Counted from the stretch's first letter, positions 8,490 through 17,325 are shown. The stretch is 64,000 nt of DNA from Sulfomarinibacter sp963741385 (GCA_963741385.1 CAVUHO010000010.1:1240001-1304000), one strand, 5' to 3'. Made by a program: numbers and translations. The notes: generated by a model not told the origin, from the letters alone.

Positions 8490-10568
8490 GTGATAGCCAG
8501 CCTCAGGTACACTTCCGTGGTGGTTATTCGCGTGCCGCATGGTCTGGGTTGGCGCCTTTTTGCAGCTGCTCTGATTCTCTGTGCCGTGCCCGCCTGGGCC
8601 GGGGTGGCCGACTACGAGATCGAGGTCGAGCTCGACCCCGCCAACCATCGTCTCGACGCCACCGAAAAGATTCGCTGGACCAACCCGACGGACACGCCCA
8701 CCGACGAGGTCTACCTCCACCTGTATCTCAACGCATTTTCTGGTTCGCAGACCACCTTCATGCGCGAGCTCGGGTGGAGCTCGTTGAGAAACCGGGTCGA
8801 GGGTGTGGGAGACTGGGGATGGACCCGAATCGACCGCCTGGTCACAGCCGAAGGTGACGACCTCCTGCCGGTGATGGAGTTCGTGCGGCCGGATGACGGC
8901 AACCCCGAGGATTTCACAGTCGTCCGCATCCCGCTGCCGCGGGAGGTCCCGCCGGGGTCCTCGGTGGAGCTCGAGATCCACTTTGAGGCCCAGCTGCCGT
9001 GGATCATCGCCCGCACGGGGTTCGTCGGCGATTTCCACATGGTGGGGCAGTGGTTCCCGAAGCTCGCTGTTTTCGAGGGCGCCGCCGGCTGGAACAGTCA
9101 TCAGTTTCACGCCTCCTCCGAGTTCTTTGCCGATTTCGGCTCCTACCGCGTGGCCATGACGATTCCCGAAGACTGGGTTCTCGGCGCCTCCGGCATCGAG
9201 GTGTCGAATACCCCTGTCGACGGCGGTCGGCAGACTGTGGTCTACCGCGCCGAACGGGTCCACGACTTCGCCTGGTGCACGGCGCCGCCGGACCTCATGG
9301 AGGTGGTGGAGGCCGATTTCGAGCCCGGCCGAGACGTCCCCACGGCCTGGCTGGCAAAAGCCAGGGCGCGGCTCGGACTGAGCGCCGCCGAGCTCGAGCT
9401 GCCGCCGATGCACATCCGCCTCCTGGTGCCGGTGGTTCAGCACCGTTTAGTGCCGCGAATGGTGCGTGCGGCGCGCCTGTCCGTGGCCTGGTTCGGTCTG
9501 CATCTCGGCGTCTTTCCCTATCCCCAGCTGACGATCGTATCGCCGCCGCAAGGGGCCGAAGAAGCCGGTGGAATGGAGTACCCAACGCTCATCACCACCG
9601 GCGCTGACCGGCTCGACGAGTTTCCGCCGTTCTCCTGGTCATCCGACATCGAGGTCGTGACGGTCCACGAGTTCGGCCACCAGTACTTCCAGGGGATGCT
9701 GGCCTCGAACGAGTTTGAAGAAGCGTGGCTCGACGAGGGCGTCAACAGCTATGCGGAGATTTCCTGCATGAGCGACATCCTCGAGGACCGGTTGGTTCCT
9801 GAGATCCGGGCCTACCCTCCCTGGGGCGGCGAACGGTTGAGTCTCGCGATCCAAACGGTGCCTCTGACCATCGCCAAAAACTCCTGGGATTATCGCAACC
9901 GTTGGATGTACTTTCTGGCCTCGTACGGCAAGACTGCGGTGGTCTTGCGGACGGCGGAAGGGCTCATCGGGTCCGATGCCATGGCACGCGGTCTGCGCGC
10001 CTACGTGGAGCGGTTCTCCTTTCAGCACCCCACCGGGCACGATTTCGTGAACACCCTCGGTGAAGCCGGAGGGATCGATCTCGCGGGGTTTTTCGACCAG
10101 GCCATCTACGCCGATGCCACTCCCGACTGGGGCGTGCTCGATGTGCGCCACCGGCGACCGGAGGCGGTCGACGGTTTTGTGTGGGACGGCGCCGGGTGGC
10201 GGGAGCGCGAAAGCTCCTTCGAGTCGGACTCCGACGACGATGGCGGGGACGACGGTGGACCATGGCTGGTCGAGGTGGATCTGGTGCGCCGCGGCGACTT
10301 CATCGGACCGGTCGAGGTGGAGTTGACCTGGGACGACGGCGCCACCGAGCGGCGCCGGTGGGACGGCGACGAGCGCTGGGTGCGGTGGCGATTCGACGGC
10401 GACCGCCGGCTCGAACAGGTGGTCGTCGACCCCGACGGGGTGTGGGCGCTGGAGATTCGGCGCGCCGATAACTACTGGCGAGACAGCCCGGCCGGCACCG
10501 AGTCCCCGCTGTGGTGGGTGCGCGAGGTCATCGGTCTGGTTGACCAGATTTTTTTGAGGTTCAGTTGA
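8490..10568 (+). CDS. secreted M1-family (gluzincin) metallopeptidase
   Basis: 692 residues. The N-terminal segment has a signal-like hydrophobic core (GWRLFAAALILCAVPAWAG). The N-terminal beta domain (about 40-260) resembles aminopeptidase N family folds. The catalytic zinc motif HEFGH starts near residue 393 and the third ligand lies in WLDEGVNSYAE about 20 residues later; the exopeptidase-type GGMEYP motif precedes it (near 358). An acidic Asp/Gly-rich stretch (DSDDDGGDDGG, near 580) sits in the C-terminal beta region and is unusual. The start is uncertain: GTG 8490 gives the longest frame, and in-frame GTG codons nearer the signal peptide are alternatives. The next gene begins one base after its stop. 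Likely a periplasmic or membrane-associated peptidase; substrate unknown. Confidence 0.87.
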   Translation: MIASLRYTSVVVIRVPHGLGWRLFAAALILCAVPAWAGVADYEIEVELDPANHRLDATEKIRWTNPTDTPTDEVYLHLYLNAFSGSQTTFMRELGWSSLRNRVEGVGDWGWTRIDRLVTAEGDDLLPVMEFVRPDDGNPEDFTVVRIPLPREVPPGSSVELEIHFEAQLPWIIARTGFVGDFHMVGQWFPKLAVFEGAAGWNSHQFHASSEFFADFGSYRVAMTIPEDWVLGASGIEVSNTPVDGGRQTVVYRAERVHDFAWCTAPPDLMEVVEADFEPGRDVPTAWLAKARARLGLSAAELELPPMHIRLLVPVVQHRLVPRMVRAARLSVAWFGLHLGVFPYPQLTIVSPPQGAEEAGGMEYPTLITTGADRLDEFPPFSWSSDIEVVTVHEFGHQYFQGMLASNEFEEAWLDEGVNSYAEISCMSDILEDRLVPEIRAYPPWGGERLSLAIQTVPLTIAKNSWDYRNRWMYFLASYGKTAVVLRTAEGLIGSDAMARGLRAYVERFSFQHPTGHDFVNTLGEAGGIDLAGFFDQAIYADATPDWGVLDVRHRRPEAVDGFVWDGAGWRERESSFESDSDDDGGDDGGPWLVEVDLVRRGDFIGPVEVELTWDDGATERRRWDGDERWVRWRFDGDRRLEQVVVDPDGVWALEIRRADNYWRDSPAGTESPLWWVREVIGLVDQIFLRFS

Positions 10569-10569
10569 G

Positions 10570-11496
10570 ATGACTGAGCACCCGTCTGCCACCGCCGGCT
10601 TCCGCCTCGCCTTGCGGCTGCACAAACTTGTGCTGGCGGCGTGGCTGGTGTCCATAGCCGTCTTTCTGCCGGCGCAGCTGATGGTGGATTTCGCTACCGG
10701 CCGCGCCCGCGCCAACCTCCCCGAAGGCGGTCCGGCGCCGGACGACGGCCTGTTGATCCTCTTCGAGTTCCTGCGGCCGATCGCCGTCCCGCTGGCCATC
10801 GCATTGATCCTCGGCTGCGTCACGCTCGTCGCCTGGTCGATCCTGTGGCACGCCGGGACGGTCCGCTGGTGGTTGGGTGCGGGTGCGGCGCGGGTGCGCC
10901 TGTCCGAGATCCTCGGCCACGGTGTGGTCTGGTGGTGGCGCTACGCTCGGCTTGCGGCGGTCCACGCCGTGGTAACGGCCGCGACCCTTGCCGCCGTGTG
11001 GCTGCCGGTTGCCGACGCGGTGCACGACGGCGGGCCCGAGACCACCGCGAGACGCGCGGGGCTCCTGCTTCTGGCGGCCGTGGTCTTCTCGTTGATCGCC
11101 CTCGCGGTGTTTTGGGTCGCGACGCTGCGCGGCGGGTGGCTGCTCGGCGAGTCCGGGCGGCGGTCGGCCCTGGTGGCCTGGCTTCGTGGTTTCGGCGCCA
11201 CGTTGAGGCGGCCTTTGCGATCCGTCCTTCCGATGCTGGTTTGGGGCGTGCCGGGTCTCGTGTTGCTCGCATTGCCGCTGGTCGTGGAGGGGGTCCCGGC
11301 GACGCCGGTGCTGGCGGTGGCTTCACTTGCTGCTGCCGGGTGCTGGGTCGCTCTCTATCTGTCCTACGCGCCGCGGGAGCCGAACGAAGAGTGGTACCGA
11401 AAGATGCAGGCGCGTGCTGCATCACGGGTGGCGAGTCCGGCTGAGAAAGCAGACGCCTACCGGACGACGCGGATCCATATCGAGCCTCCCGAGTAG
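10570..11496 (+). CDS. multi-pass membrane protein, function unknown
   Basis: 308 residues with about six hydrophobic segments (near 20-38, 72-98, 118-145, 165-190, 215-240, 250-270) separated by Arg-rich loops and ending in a charged tail. The ATG follows the peptidase stop by one base (TGAGATG), so it is probably translated from the same message and may work with the peptidase. No domain was recognised. A transporter, anchor or stress membrane protein are all possible. Confidence 0.75.
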   Translation: MTEHPSATAGFRLALRLHKLVLAAWLVSIAVFLPAQLMVDFATGRARANLPEGGPAPDDGLLILFEFLRPIAVPLAIALILGCVTLVAWSILWHAGTVRWWLGAGAARVRLSEILGHGVVWWWRYARLAAVHAVVTAATLAAVWLPVADAVHDGGPETTARRAGLLLLAAVVFSLIALAVFWVATLRGGWLLGESGRRSALVAWLRGFGATLRRPLRSVLPMLVWGVPGLVLLALPLVVEGVPATPVLAVASLAAAGCWVALYLSYAPREPNEEWYRKMQARAASRVASPAEKADAYRTTRIHIEPPE

Positions 11497-11528
11497 GCCG
11501 ACTTTCTGAACGGCGTTCCCACCAGCCC

Positions 11529-11595
11529 GGCAGCCGGGACGGCTGCCCCACAAACGCCGCACGAGGTCCTTTGTGGGGCACGCGTCCCGCGTGCC
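11529..11595. repeat. paired-hairpin repeat with complementary loops (copy 1)
   Basis: Hairpin 1 is GGCAGCC-GGGAC-GGCTGCC (11529-11547) and hairpin 2 is GGCACGC-GTCCC-GCGTGCC (11577-11595). The CCCACAAA following hairpin 1 pairs with TTTGTGGG preceding hairpin 2. The two loops are exact complements. It lies between the convergent membrane-protein and pckA genes. Confidence 0.75.
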
Positions 11596-11614
11596 GGGGG
11601 GGTGGGCGGGTGGA

Positions 11615-11645
11615 AATTCCTAATTCCTAATTCCTAATTCCGAAT
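11615..11645. repeat. AATTCCT heptad tract at pckA 3' end
   Basis: Tandem AATTCCT units (about four) with a final AATTCCG abut the pckA stop codon. It is a variant of the heptad tracts found at other gene ends in this window. Confidence 0.6.
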
Positions 11646-13304
11646 TCATTTCAGGTCTTTCAGCCGTTTCGGTCCCGCCGCCTGCACTTCGGCCGGGCAG
11701 CCGGTCGCGTAGAGCTTGAAGTTCTCGATGTAGCGAGCGGCCAGCGCGTCATACCGCTTCCAGTACTCGTCCTTGTTGCCCCACGAATTGGACGGGTCGA
11801 GGACGTCTTCGGGGACCCCGGGGCAGGCCAGGGGTACCTCGAAACCGAAGAGCCTGTCCTTGCGGTACCCGACGGAGTCGAGCGCGCCCTCGAGGGCGGC
11901 ATTGAGCAGGTTTCGGGTGTGGCGGATGGAGATCCGCTTGCCAACGCCCCAGCCGCCACCCACCCAACCGGTGTTGACCAGCCAGCAGGTGGCGCCGTGT
12001 TTTTTCATCTTGGCCCGCAGCATGTCCGCATACTGGAACGGGTGGTGGACCATGAAGGGCGCCCCGAAGCAGGCTGAAAAGGCGATCTCGGGCTCGATGC
12101 CGAGACCGATCTCGGTACCGGCGATCTTCGAGGTGTAACCCGAGATGAAGTGGTAGACCGCGTGCTCGGGGTCGAGCCGCGCGATCGGCGGCAGCACCCC
12201 CTGGGCGTCGCAGGTCAGGAGGATGACGTTCTTCGGGTGCGATGGGACCACCCCCTCGGGGACCACGTTGGGGATGAAATCGAGGGGGTAGGCGGCGCGG
12301 GTGTTTTCTGTGAAGCGGTCGTCGTCGAGGTCGAGTCGGCGCGAGGTGCGGTCCTGAACCACGTTTTCGAGGATGGTGCCGAAGCGCCGGGTGGTGGCGT
12401 AGATCTCGGGTTCGTGTTCTGCTGAAAGGCGGATGACCTTGGCGTAGCACCCGCCCTCGAAGTTGAAGACCCCGGTGTCCGACCAGCCGTGCTCGTCGTC
12501 GCCGATGAGCCGGCGTTTGGGGTCGGCCGACAGGGTTGTCTTGCCGGTCCCGGAGAGACCGAAGAAGAGCGCCACGTCGCCGTCGTCGCCGACGTTGGCG
12601 GAGCAGTGCATGGATAAGACATCCTGCAGGGGCAGCAGAAAGTTCATCACCGTGAACATGCTCTTCTTGATCTCGCCGCCGTAGCTCGAGTTGCAGATCA
12701 GGGCGAGACGCTCGGCGAAGTTGAGGATGATCGCGGTCTCCGACCGGGTGCCGTCGATTCGTGGATCGACCCGGAACGAAGGCGCCGCAATCACAGTGAA
12801 CTCGGGAACGTGGTTCTGGTACTCCTCCTGGGTCTTGGGCAGGATGAACATGTTGCGCGCGAACAGCGAGTGCCAGGCGTACTCCGCGATAACCCGGATC
12901 GGCATCTTGTATTCAGGGTCGGCGCCCACGTAGCAGTCCTGAACGAAGAGCTCTTCGTCCTGCAAAAAGGCCTGGACGCGGGACAGCAGCAACGAGAAGT
13001 TTTCGGGCGCGTAGGGGCGGTTGTACTCGCCCCACCAGATCTTGTCTTCGGTTGAGTTCTCGCGGACGATGTACTTGTCCTGGGCTGCGCGGGCCGACCA
13101 CTTGCCGGTGTTGACCACGAACGGGCCACCGTGGGCGATGAACCCCTCCTGGCGGAAGGAGGCCTCTTCATACAAGGCGGGTTCGGGGAGGTTCCAGTAC
13201 ACGCGGTCAATGTGGACCAGGCCGTGGTTCTTGAGCCCGTAGCGGCTCTTGAGGTCTCCCGCCTGGTCGGTGGCGGGCGTTTTGAATTTCAGGTACTTGC
13301 TCAT
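11646..13304 (-). CDS. pckA: phosphoenolpyruvate carboxykinase (ATP)
   Basis: 552 residues, typical for ATP-dependent PEPCK. Visible motifs: the P-loop kinase-1a motif GLSGTGKTTLS (near residue 250), the following ADPKRRLIGDDEHGW metal-binding segment, FEGGCYAK, and the C-terminal GWVGGGWGVGKRISI. It converts oxaloacetate and ATP to phosphoenolpyruvate, CO2 and ADP, the committed step of gluconeogenesis, in the cytosol. The start ATG overlaps the upstream aminotransferase stop (ATGA), so the pair is an operon in which transamination of aspartate could supply oxaloacetate. Confidence 0.97.
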   Translation of the reverse strand: MSKYLKFKTPATDQAGDLKSRYGLKNHGLVHIDRVYWNLPEPALYEEASFRQEGFIAHGGPFVVNTGKWSARAAQDKYIVRENSTEDKIWWGEYNRPYAPENFSLLLSRVQAFLQDEELFVQDCYVGADPEYKMPIRVIAEYAWHSLFARNMFILPKTQEEYQNHVPEFTVIAAPSFRVDPRIDGTRSETAIILNFAERLALICNSSYGGEIKKSMFTVMNFLLPLQDVLSMHCSANVGDDGDVALFFGLSGTGKTTLSADPKRRLIGDDEHGWSDTGVFNFEGGCYAKVIRLSAEHEPEIYATTRRFGTILENVVQDRTSRRLDLDDDRFTENTRAAYPLDFIPNVVPEGVVPSHPKNVILLTCDAQGVLPPIARLDPEHAVYHFISGYTSKIAGTEIGLGIEPEIAFSACFGAPFMVHHPFQYADMLRAKMKKHGATCWLVNTGWVGGGWGVGKRISIRHTRNLLNAALEGALDSVGYRKDRLFGFEVPLACPGVPEDVLDPSNSWGNKDEYWKRYDALAARYIENFKLYATGCPAEVQAAGPKRLKDLK

Positions 13305-14527
13305 GACCAGTCCCTCACCAGCTTGCGCTCACCGATGTAGAGCTCGTTGGGGGAGTTGGGGTCGAGCGCCCACTTGATGCGCTCGATGCCCTCGGTGATC
13401 TCCTTGATCGAGCCGCAGAAGCTCAGACGCAGGTGACCCTCCTTGCCGAACTCACGACCCGGCACCGTCACCACCTGCACCTTGTCGAGCAGGAACTGCG
13501 AGAGCTCGACCGAGCTCTTATTGTAATGGCTGAAGTCGGGGAAGGAGTAGAAGGTGCCGCCGGGCTCCTCCAACCGCACACCTTCAAACGCCCTGAGTTC
13601 CTGGACCAGGACGTTGCGGTTGTTCTCGAGCGTCGTGCAGAGGCTGCTCACGGACGACTGGATGCCGTTGATGGCGCCCACCGCGGCGTGTTGGAGTACG
13701 GCCGACGGGCCCGAGGTCTCGTGGCCCTGGATGTTGGTCATGACTTCGATGAGGCGGGTGTTGCCGACCGCCCAACCGATGCGGAAACCGGTCATGGCGT
13801 ACTGCTTGGAGACCCCGTTGATGATGATCAGTTTGGAGTTGTCGGTGCGGTCCTTGGCGAACTCATAGGCGTTGATCGGCTTGCGCCCGTCGAAGATCAA
13901 GCGGTGGTAGATGTCGTCCATGATCAGCCACAGACCGCGCTTCTCGCACAGCTCCACCACGCCCTGGACGAATTCCGCCGGGTAGACCGCTCCGGAGGGG
14001 TTGTTGGGGCTGTTGAGGATCACTGCCTTGGTGTAGGAGCCGATCACCTGCTCGATGTCCCGGACGCGGGGGATGAAGGAGCCGTCCTCGGGGAGGACCG
14101 GCACCGGCACCGCCCCGACCAGTTTGACCATCTCGGGGTACGACACCCAGTAGGGCGCCGGGAAGATGACCTCTTCCTGCGGGTCGAGGATGGCGTGCAG
14201 GGCCGTCATGATGGCCTGTTTGGCGCCGCCCGACGCCATCACGTTCTCGGGTTGCGGCCGCCAACCGTAGAAATCCTCGGTGTAGCGGATGATGGCCTGT
14301 TTCAAAGCAGGTATTCCGTCCGGTGGCGTGTACCGCACCTCGCCCGAACTCAGGAGCGCGCTCGCCGCGAGGATCGCGTCCATCGGTGGCTTACCCTTGG
14401 GTTCGCCGCCGCCGAGGTGGATCACGGGGTCGCCCTTCGCGCGGAGAATGGCGGCCACTTCGTTGAGCTTGAGAGTTGCCGATTCGCCAATGGATTTGGC
14501 GATCAAGGAGAGGCTCATGGTTGCCAC
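13301..14527 (-). CDS. class I/II pyridoxal-phosphate aminotransferase (aspartate aminotransferase-like)
   Basis: 408 residues of fold-type I. Seen are the substrate-binding GGGEPKGKPP, the cofactor-stacking ASGGAKQAI and PAPYWVSYPEM, the NSPNNPSGAVY motif, DDIYHRL, the Schiff-base Lys in INGVSKQYAMTGFRIGW and a C-terminal Arg in LRLSFCG. The closest family is AspB/ArAT-like 1-gamma aminotransferases. The listed start is GTG (14527), with an ATG three codons later (14518) also possible behind AAGGG. It overlaps pckA by 4 bases. Aspartate/2-oxoglutarate exchange is likely; aromatic substrates cannot be excluded. Confidence 0.9.
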   Translation of the reverse strand: MATMSLSLIAKSIGESATLKLNEVAAILRAKGDPVIHLGGGEPKGKPPMDAILAASALLSSGEVRYTPPDGIPALKQAIIRYTEDFYGWRPQPENVMASGGAKQAIMTALHAILDPQEEVIFPAPYWVSYPEMVKLVGAVPVPVLPEDGSFIPRVRDIEQVIGSYTKAVILNSPNNPSGAVYPAEFVQGVVELCEKRGLWLIMDDIYHRLIFDGRKPINAYEFAKDRTDNSKLIIINGVSKQYAMTGFRIGWAVGNTRLIEVMTNIQGHETSGPSAVLQHAAVGAINGIQSSVSSLCTTLENNRNVLVQELRAFEGVRLEEPGGTFYSFPDFSHYNKSSVELSQFLLDKVQVVTVPGREFGKEGHLRLSFCGSIKEITEGIERIKWALDPNSPNELYIGERKLVRDWS

Positions 14528-14637
14528 GTCCCTTCTGCCGCCGCGTTTCGCGACGGAATAGAAATTATCTCAAACGGTTGTGAAAATATCCACTAAAGGC
14601 AATTCGCTGCGCGAATTGCTGAATACAGGTCTTTGTG

Positions 14638-14679
14638 GCGCAGGCGTCCCACCTGCGCGTGCGGACGGGACGGCCGCAC
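14638..14679. repeat. paired-hairpin repeat, diverged copy with changed stems
   Basis: Hairpin A has stem GCGCAGG/CCTGCGC with loop CGTCCCA. Hairpin B has stem GTGCGG/CCGCAC with a loop containing GGGAC. Stem sequences differ from the 11.5-kb copy but pairing is kept, and the loop pentamers GTCCC and GGGAC are retained in reversed order. Confidence 0.6.
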
Positions 14680-14827
14680 AGCGAACCGAGTGAACCCGCC
14701 TTTCAAAACGCCCTTCCCGAGAGGAGCCACCCTCAACATTGGTGGCCCGAATCACTCCACCGGCGAGAATGATCGTGTGTCCAACACTATTGAAAATGGC
14801 ACCTCCGCCGCACGAGGGCCTTTGTGG

Positions 14828-14846
14828 GGCAGCCGTCCCGGCTGCC
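14828..14846. repeat. half copy of paired-hairpin repeat
   Basis: A single hairpin GGCAGCC-GTCCC-GGCTGCC preceded by the same linker (GCACGAGG.CCTTTGTGGG) seen before hairpin 2 at 11.5 kb. The first hairpin is missing. Confidence 0.55.
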
Positions 14847-14949
14847 GGGTGGGTGGGTCGCCTCGCTTGCACACCTGCTCCCCTGCTCCCTTTCCTCTCT
14901 GCCCATGTGCCCTCTATCTTCTTTCCCATTGCCGTGGTTAGATCCCTGC

Positions 14950-15720
14950 ATGACGACGCCTGAAATTGAACGTCTGGGGCGGCATGGAGCTCGAGTGAAG
15001 GACCTCCGGCGGCGGGTCAAACACCGTCGCGGGGGCGAAGTGATCGTTGACGGGCGCCGCATCGCCTCGGATCTCGTGCGCTGGGGGGTGCCCATCCTCG
15101 AGCTCTACCTGAGCCCGGAGGCCGCCGCCGCACCCGAGACGGCCGAGTTGATCGAAGCCGCCGGTTCATCCTACGAACTGGAGGACTCGGTGCTGGCTGA
15201 CATCGCCCCGACCCGCACGCCGCAGGGTCTGTTGGCGGTGGCCGGGGAGCCTCGCCCGCTCCGCTGGGCTGCCACCGGTGGGGTGGCCCTGTGGCTGCAT
15301 CGCGTCCAGGACCCGGGCAACCTCGGCGCCATCGTGCGCTCCGCAGCCGGGCTCGGCGCGGCAGCCGTGCTGCTTTCCCCTGACTGCACCGATCCCTTCG
15401 GTCCCAGCGCCGTGCGCGGTTCCTCGGGGGCCGTTTTTCGCGTACCCATCGAACGTGGAATCTCTGCGATCAAGGCCGTCGAGCGGGTGCGCTCGGTCGG
15501 CGGCGAGGTCTGGGCGGCGGGTTCGGACGGCCGTCCGGTTGCAGGGTGGGAGCCTGTCCGACCCTGTGTCCTCATGCTCGGCGCCGAAGGCGTGGGCCTC
15601 TCCAATGAAGCCCGCGACCTTGCTGATGGTGAGCTGACCATTCCGCTGGCCAACGACATCGAGTCCCTCAACGTCGCCGTCGCCACGGGCATCCTCCTCC
15701 AGCACCTGCGCGGCCGCTAA
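14950..15720 (+). CDS. SPOUT-class RNA methyltransferase (TrmH/SpoU family)
   Basis: 256 residues. An N-terminal substrate-binding domain (about 1-95; REGGEVIVDG-like segment with RRGGEVIVDGRR) precedes the SpoU catalytic domain, whose three motifs are visible: NLGAIVRSA, MLGAEGVGLS and IPLANDIESLNVAVATGILL. The last forms the trefoil knot binding S-adenosylmethionine. The family methylates 2'-O-ribose in rRNA or tRNA; the exact site cannot be predicted. The ATG at 14950 was chosen because the upstream 42 codons come from repeat DNA. Downstream is repeat-rich DNA. Confidence 0.88.
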   Translation: MTTPEIERLGRHGARVKDLRRRVKHRRGGEVIVDGRRIASDLVRWGVPILELYLSPEAAAAPETAELIEAAGSSYELEDSVLADIAPTRTPQGLLAVAGEPRPLRWAATGGVALWLHRVQDPGNLGAIVRSAAGLGAAAVLLSPDCTDPFGPSAVRGSSGAVFRVPIERGISAIKAVERVRSVGGEVWAAGSDGRPVAGWEPVRPCVLMLGAEGVGLSNEARDLADGELTIPLANDIESLNVAVATGILLQHLRGR

Positions 15721-16004
15721 ACCACGGAGACACAGAGGCACAGAGGGCAACACAGAGTCCCCGCCCACCCGGCTCGGAATCAAACACAAAGACGCAAAGA
15801 CGCAAAGGTCCTTCACCGGCGCGGCAGAACTGCCGGCGATCAGGGATCGCCGGGCACCGGTGAGACGTCCGTCCGTTCCGGATGCAAGCATCCGTTCCGG
15901 CCGGCCGTCCCACCGGCGACGCGCCTTTGGCGCGTCGGTTCTGCCTTCCGCGAAACGGGATGAATCGAACTTCATGGAGTTGTAGGATGGGCTTCAGCCC
16001 ACCA
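15721..16004. repeat. composite of dispersed repeats between methyltransferase and selD
   Basis: No gene seen. Contains a CACGGAGACACAGAGGCACAG-type tract (15722-15746), an ACACAAAGACGCAAAGACGC-type tract (15784-15808), small hairpins (GGATGC/GCATCC near 15880; CGACGCGCC-TTT-GGCGCGTCG at 15917-15937) and GGATGGGCTTCAGCCCACC (15986-16004), which abuts the selD stop and could terminate it. Such tracts are widespread in Acidobacteriota and Planctomycetota genomes. Confidence 0.55.
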
Positions 16005-17309
16005 TCAGAGTCGCCCGATTCCGAGCCGGACCGCCCCGGATTTGCCATCGACAACTCGGCCGACGACGGCGGCTCCGGGAAGGCGGCGGACGAGGTTTTC
16101 GGCGTGCTCGGGCAGCACGGCGGCGAGCAGGCCGCCCGAAGTCTGGGGATCGAGGCAGAGGTCGACCCGGAGCTCGTCGGCGCCATCCTCGACCTCGAGC
16201 ACGGCCGCCACGCTGTCGCGGTTCTTGCCGGCGCCTGCCGGCACCAGACCGGTGGCCGCGGCCTCGAGGGCTCCCGGCAGCAGCGGCAGCGCCGAGAGAT
16301 CGATCTCGACGGCGACGCCTGAGGCCTCGGCCATTTCCGCCACGTGGCCGGCGAGCCCGAAACCGGTGACGTCGGTGACCGCATGTGGTGCGAAGTCGTG
16401 CAGCGCATCGGCCGCCTTGCGGTTGAGGGTCGCCATCCAGCGCAGGGCGGTTGAGAGATGGGCTGGGTCGACCATCTCGGCCTTGGCCGCGGTGGTGAGG
16501 ACGCCGGTGCCGAGGGGTTTGGTGAGCACCAGCACGTCGCCGGGAAGAGCGCCCGCGTTGCGCCAGATCCGGTCGGGGTGGACGGTGCCGGTGACCGCCA
16601 TTCCGTAGAGCAGTTCCTGCCCCTCAATCGTGTGGCCGCCGGCCAGCACGCCGCCCGCTTCCGCGAGGGCCGACAGCCCGCCGCGCAGGATCTCGGTCAA
16701 GGCTTGCCGTCCGAGCCTGGAGAGCGGGTAGCTGACCAGGTTCATGGCGGCGAGGACGGTGCCACCCATGGCCCACACGTCCGACAGGGCGTTGACCGCG
16801 GCGATGCGGCCGAAGGTGTAGGGGTCGTCCACCATGGGCGGAAAGAAATCGGTGGTGTGGATGATCGCGATACCCGGCGACACCCGCACAACGCCTGCGT
16901 CGTCGGCGTACTCGATGCCCACCAGAAGATCCTCGGACTCGAGCCGCGGCAGCCCGCACAGGATCTTCGCGAGCAGGCCCTTGGAGAGCTTGGCGCCGCA
17001 ACCGCCGTAGGCCGAACCGGCGGTCAACTTGACCTCGTGCTCGGCCGTGACCGCGTCAAGGGCGCTCGGCACCCAGCTCTCACCGCGCAGTCGAAACACC
17101 GACTGCGGTGCGAGATCGATGGCGTCCAGAACACCGGTGAGTGACCCGGCATCACGGGCGCGAACCTCGAGCACGACCCCGCACTGCGAACTCACCGACC
17201 GCGGCGCCGGCACCGCATCCACGTCGAGCCCTGCATCGCGGGCCGCTTTTTCGGCGCGCATCACCCGCTGCACCGTACCGAACACCACAAGGAGATCCCG
17301 CGGGGTCAA
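16005..17309 (-). CDS. selD: selenide, water dikinase with N-terminal DUF3343 domain
   Basis: 434 residues in two parts. Residues 1-80 match DUF3343, a small putative Se/S-carrier family (AEKAARDAGLDVDAVPAPR, SSQCGVVLEV with its conserved Cys). Residues about 90-434 are SelD: catalytic loop YGGCGAKLSKG (Cys kept, the second Cys of the E. coli GCGCK replaced by Ala, Lys kept), TTDFFPPMVDDPYTFGRIAAVNALSDVWAMGG and GGHTIEGQE. SelD makes selenophosphate from selenide and ATP for selenocysteine or selenouridine. The start is a TTG at 17309 with a weak ribosome site, so the N-terminus is uncertain. It lies 100 bases after the desulfurase gene, separated by heptad repeats. Confidence 0.93.
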   Translation of the reverse strand: MTPRDLLVVFGTVQRVMRAEKAARDAGLDVDAVPAPRSVSSQCGVVLEVRARDAGSLTGVLDAIDLAPQSVFRLRGESWVPSALDAVTAEHEVKLTAGSAYGGCGAKLSKGLLAKILCGLPRLESEDLLVGIEYADDAGVVRVSPGIAIIHTTDFFPPMVDDPYTFGRIAAVNALSDVWAMGGTVLAAMNLVSYPLSRLGRQALTEILRGGLSALAEAGGVLAGGHTIEGQELLYGMAVTGTVHPDRIWRNAGALPGDVLVLTKPLGTGVLTTAAKAEMVDPAHLSTALRWMATLNRKAADALHDFAPHAVTDVTGFGLAGHVAEMAEASGVAVEIDLSALPLLPGALEAAATGLVPAGAGKNRDSVAAVLEVEDGADELRVDLCLDPQTSGGLLAAVLPEHAENLVRRLPGAAVVGRVVDGKSGAVRLGIGRL

Positions 17310-17325
17310 AGTCTGTTCTCGCAGA

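Larger units (their letters stand above)
14528..14949. other. repeat-rich intergenic region
   Basis: No credible gene. It holds a small palindrome (GCAATTCGCTGCGCGAATTGC-type, near 14599), a divergent paired-hairpin repeat (14638-14679), an inverted copy of part of the 46.4-kb repeat family (near 14700-14735), a half copy of the paired-hairpin repeat (14828-14846) and a pyrimidine-rich tract (14880-14935) just before the methyltransferase gene. Confidence 0.6.

Noticed and set aside
8025..9443. 472-codon minus-strand frame as one protein
   Set aside because: Beyond 8453 it is antisense to the peptidase gene; the signal-like start at 8453 has a ribosome site.
16005..17309. SelD as a selenoprotein itself
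   Set aside because: The catalytic position is a Cys codon within an uninterrupted frame, so no UGA is needed.
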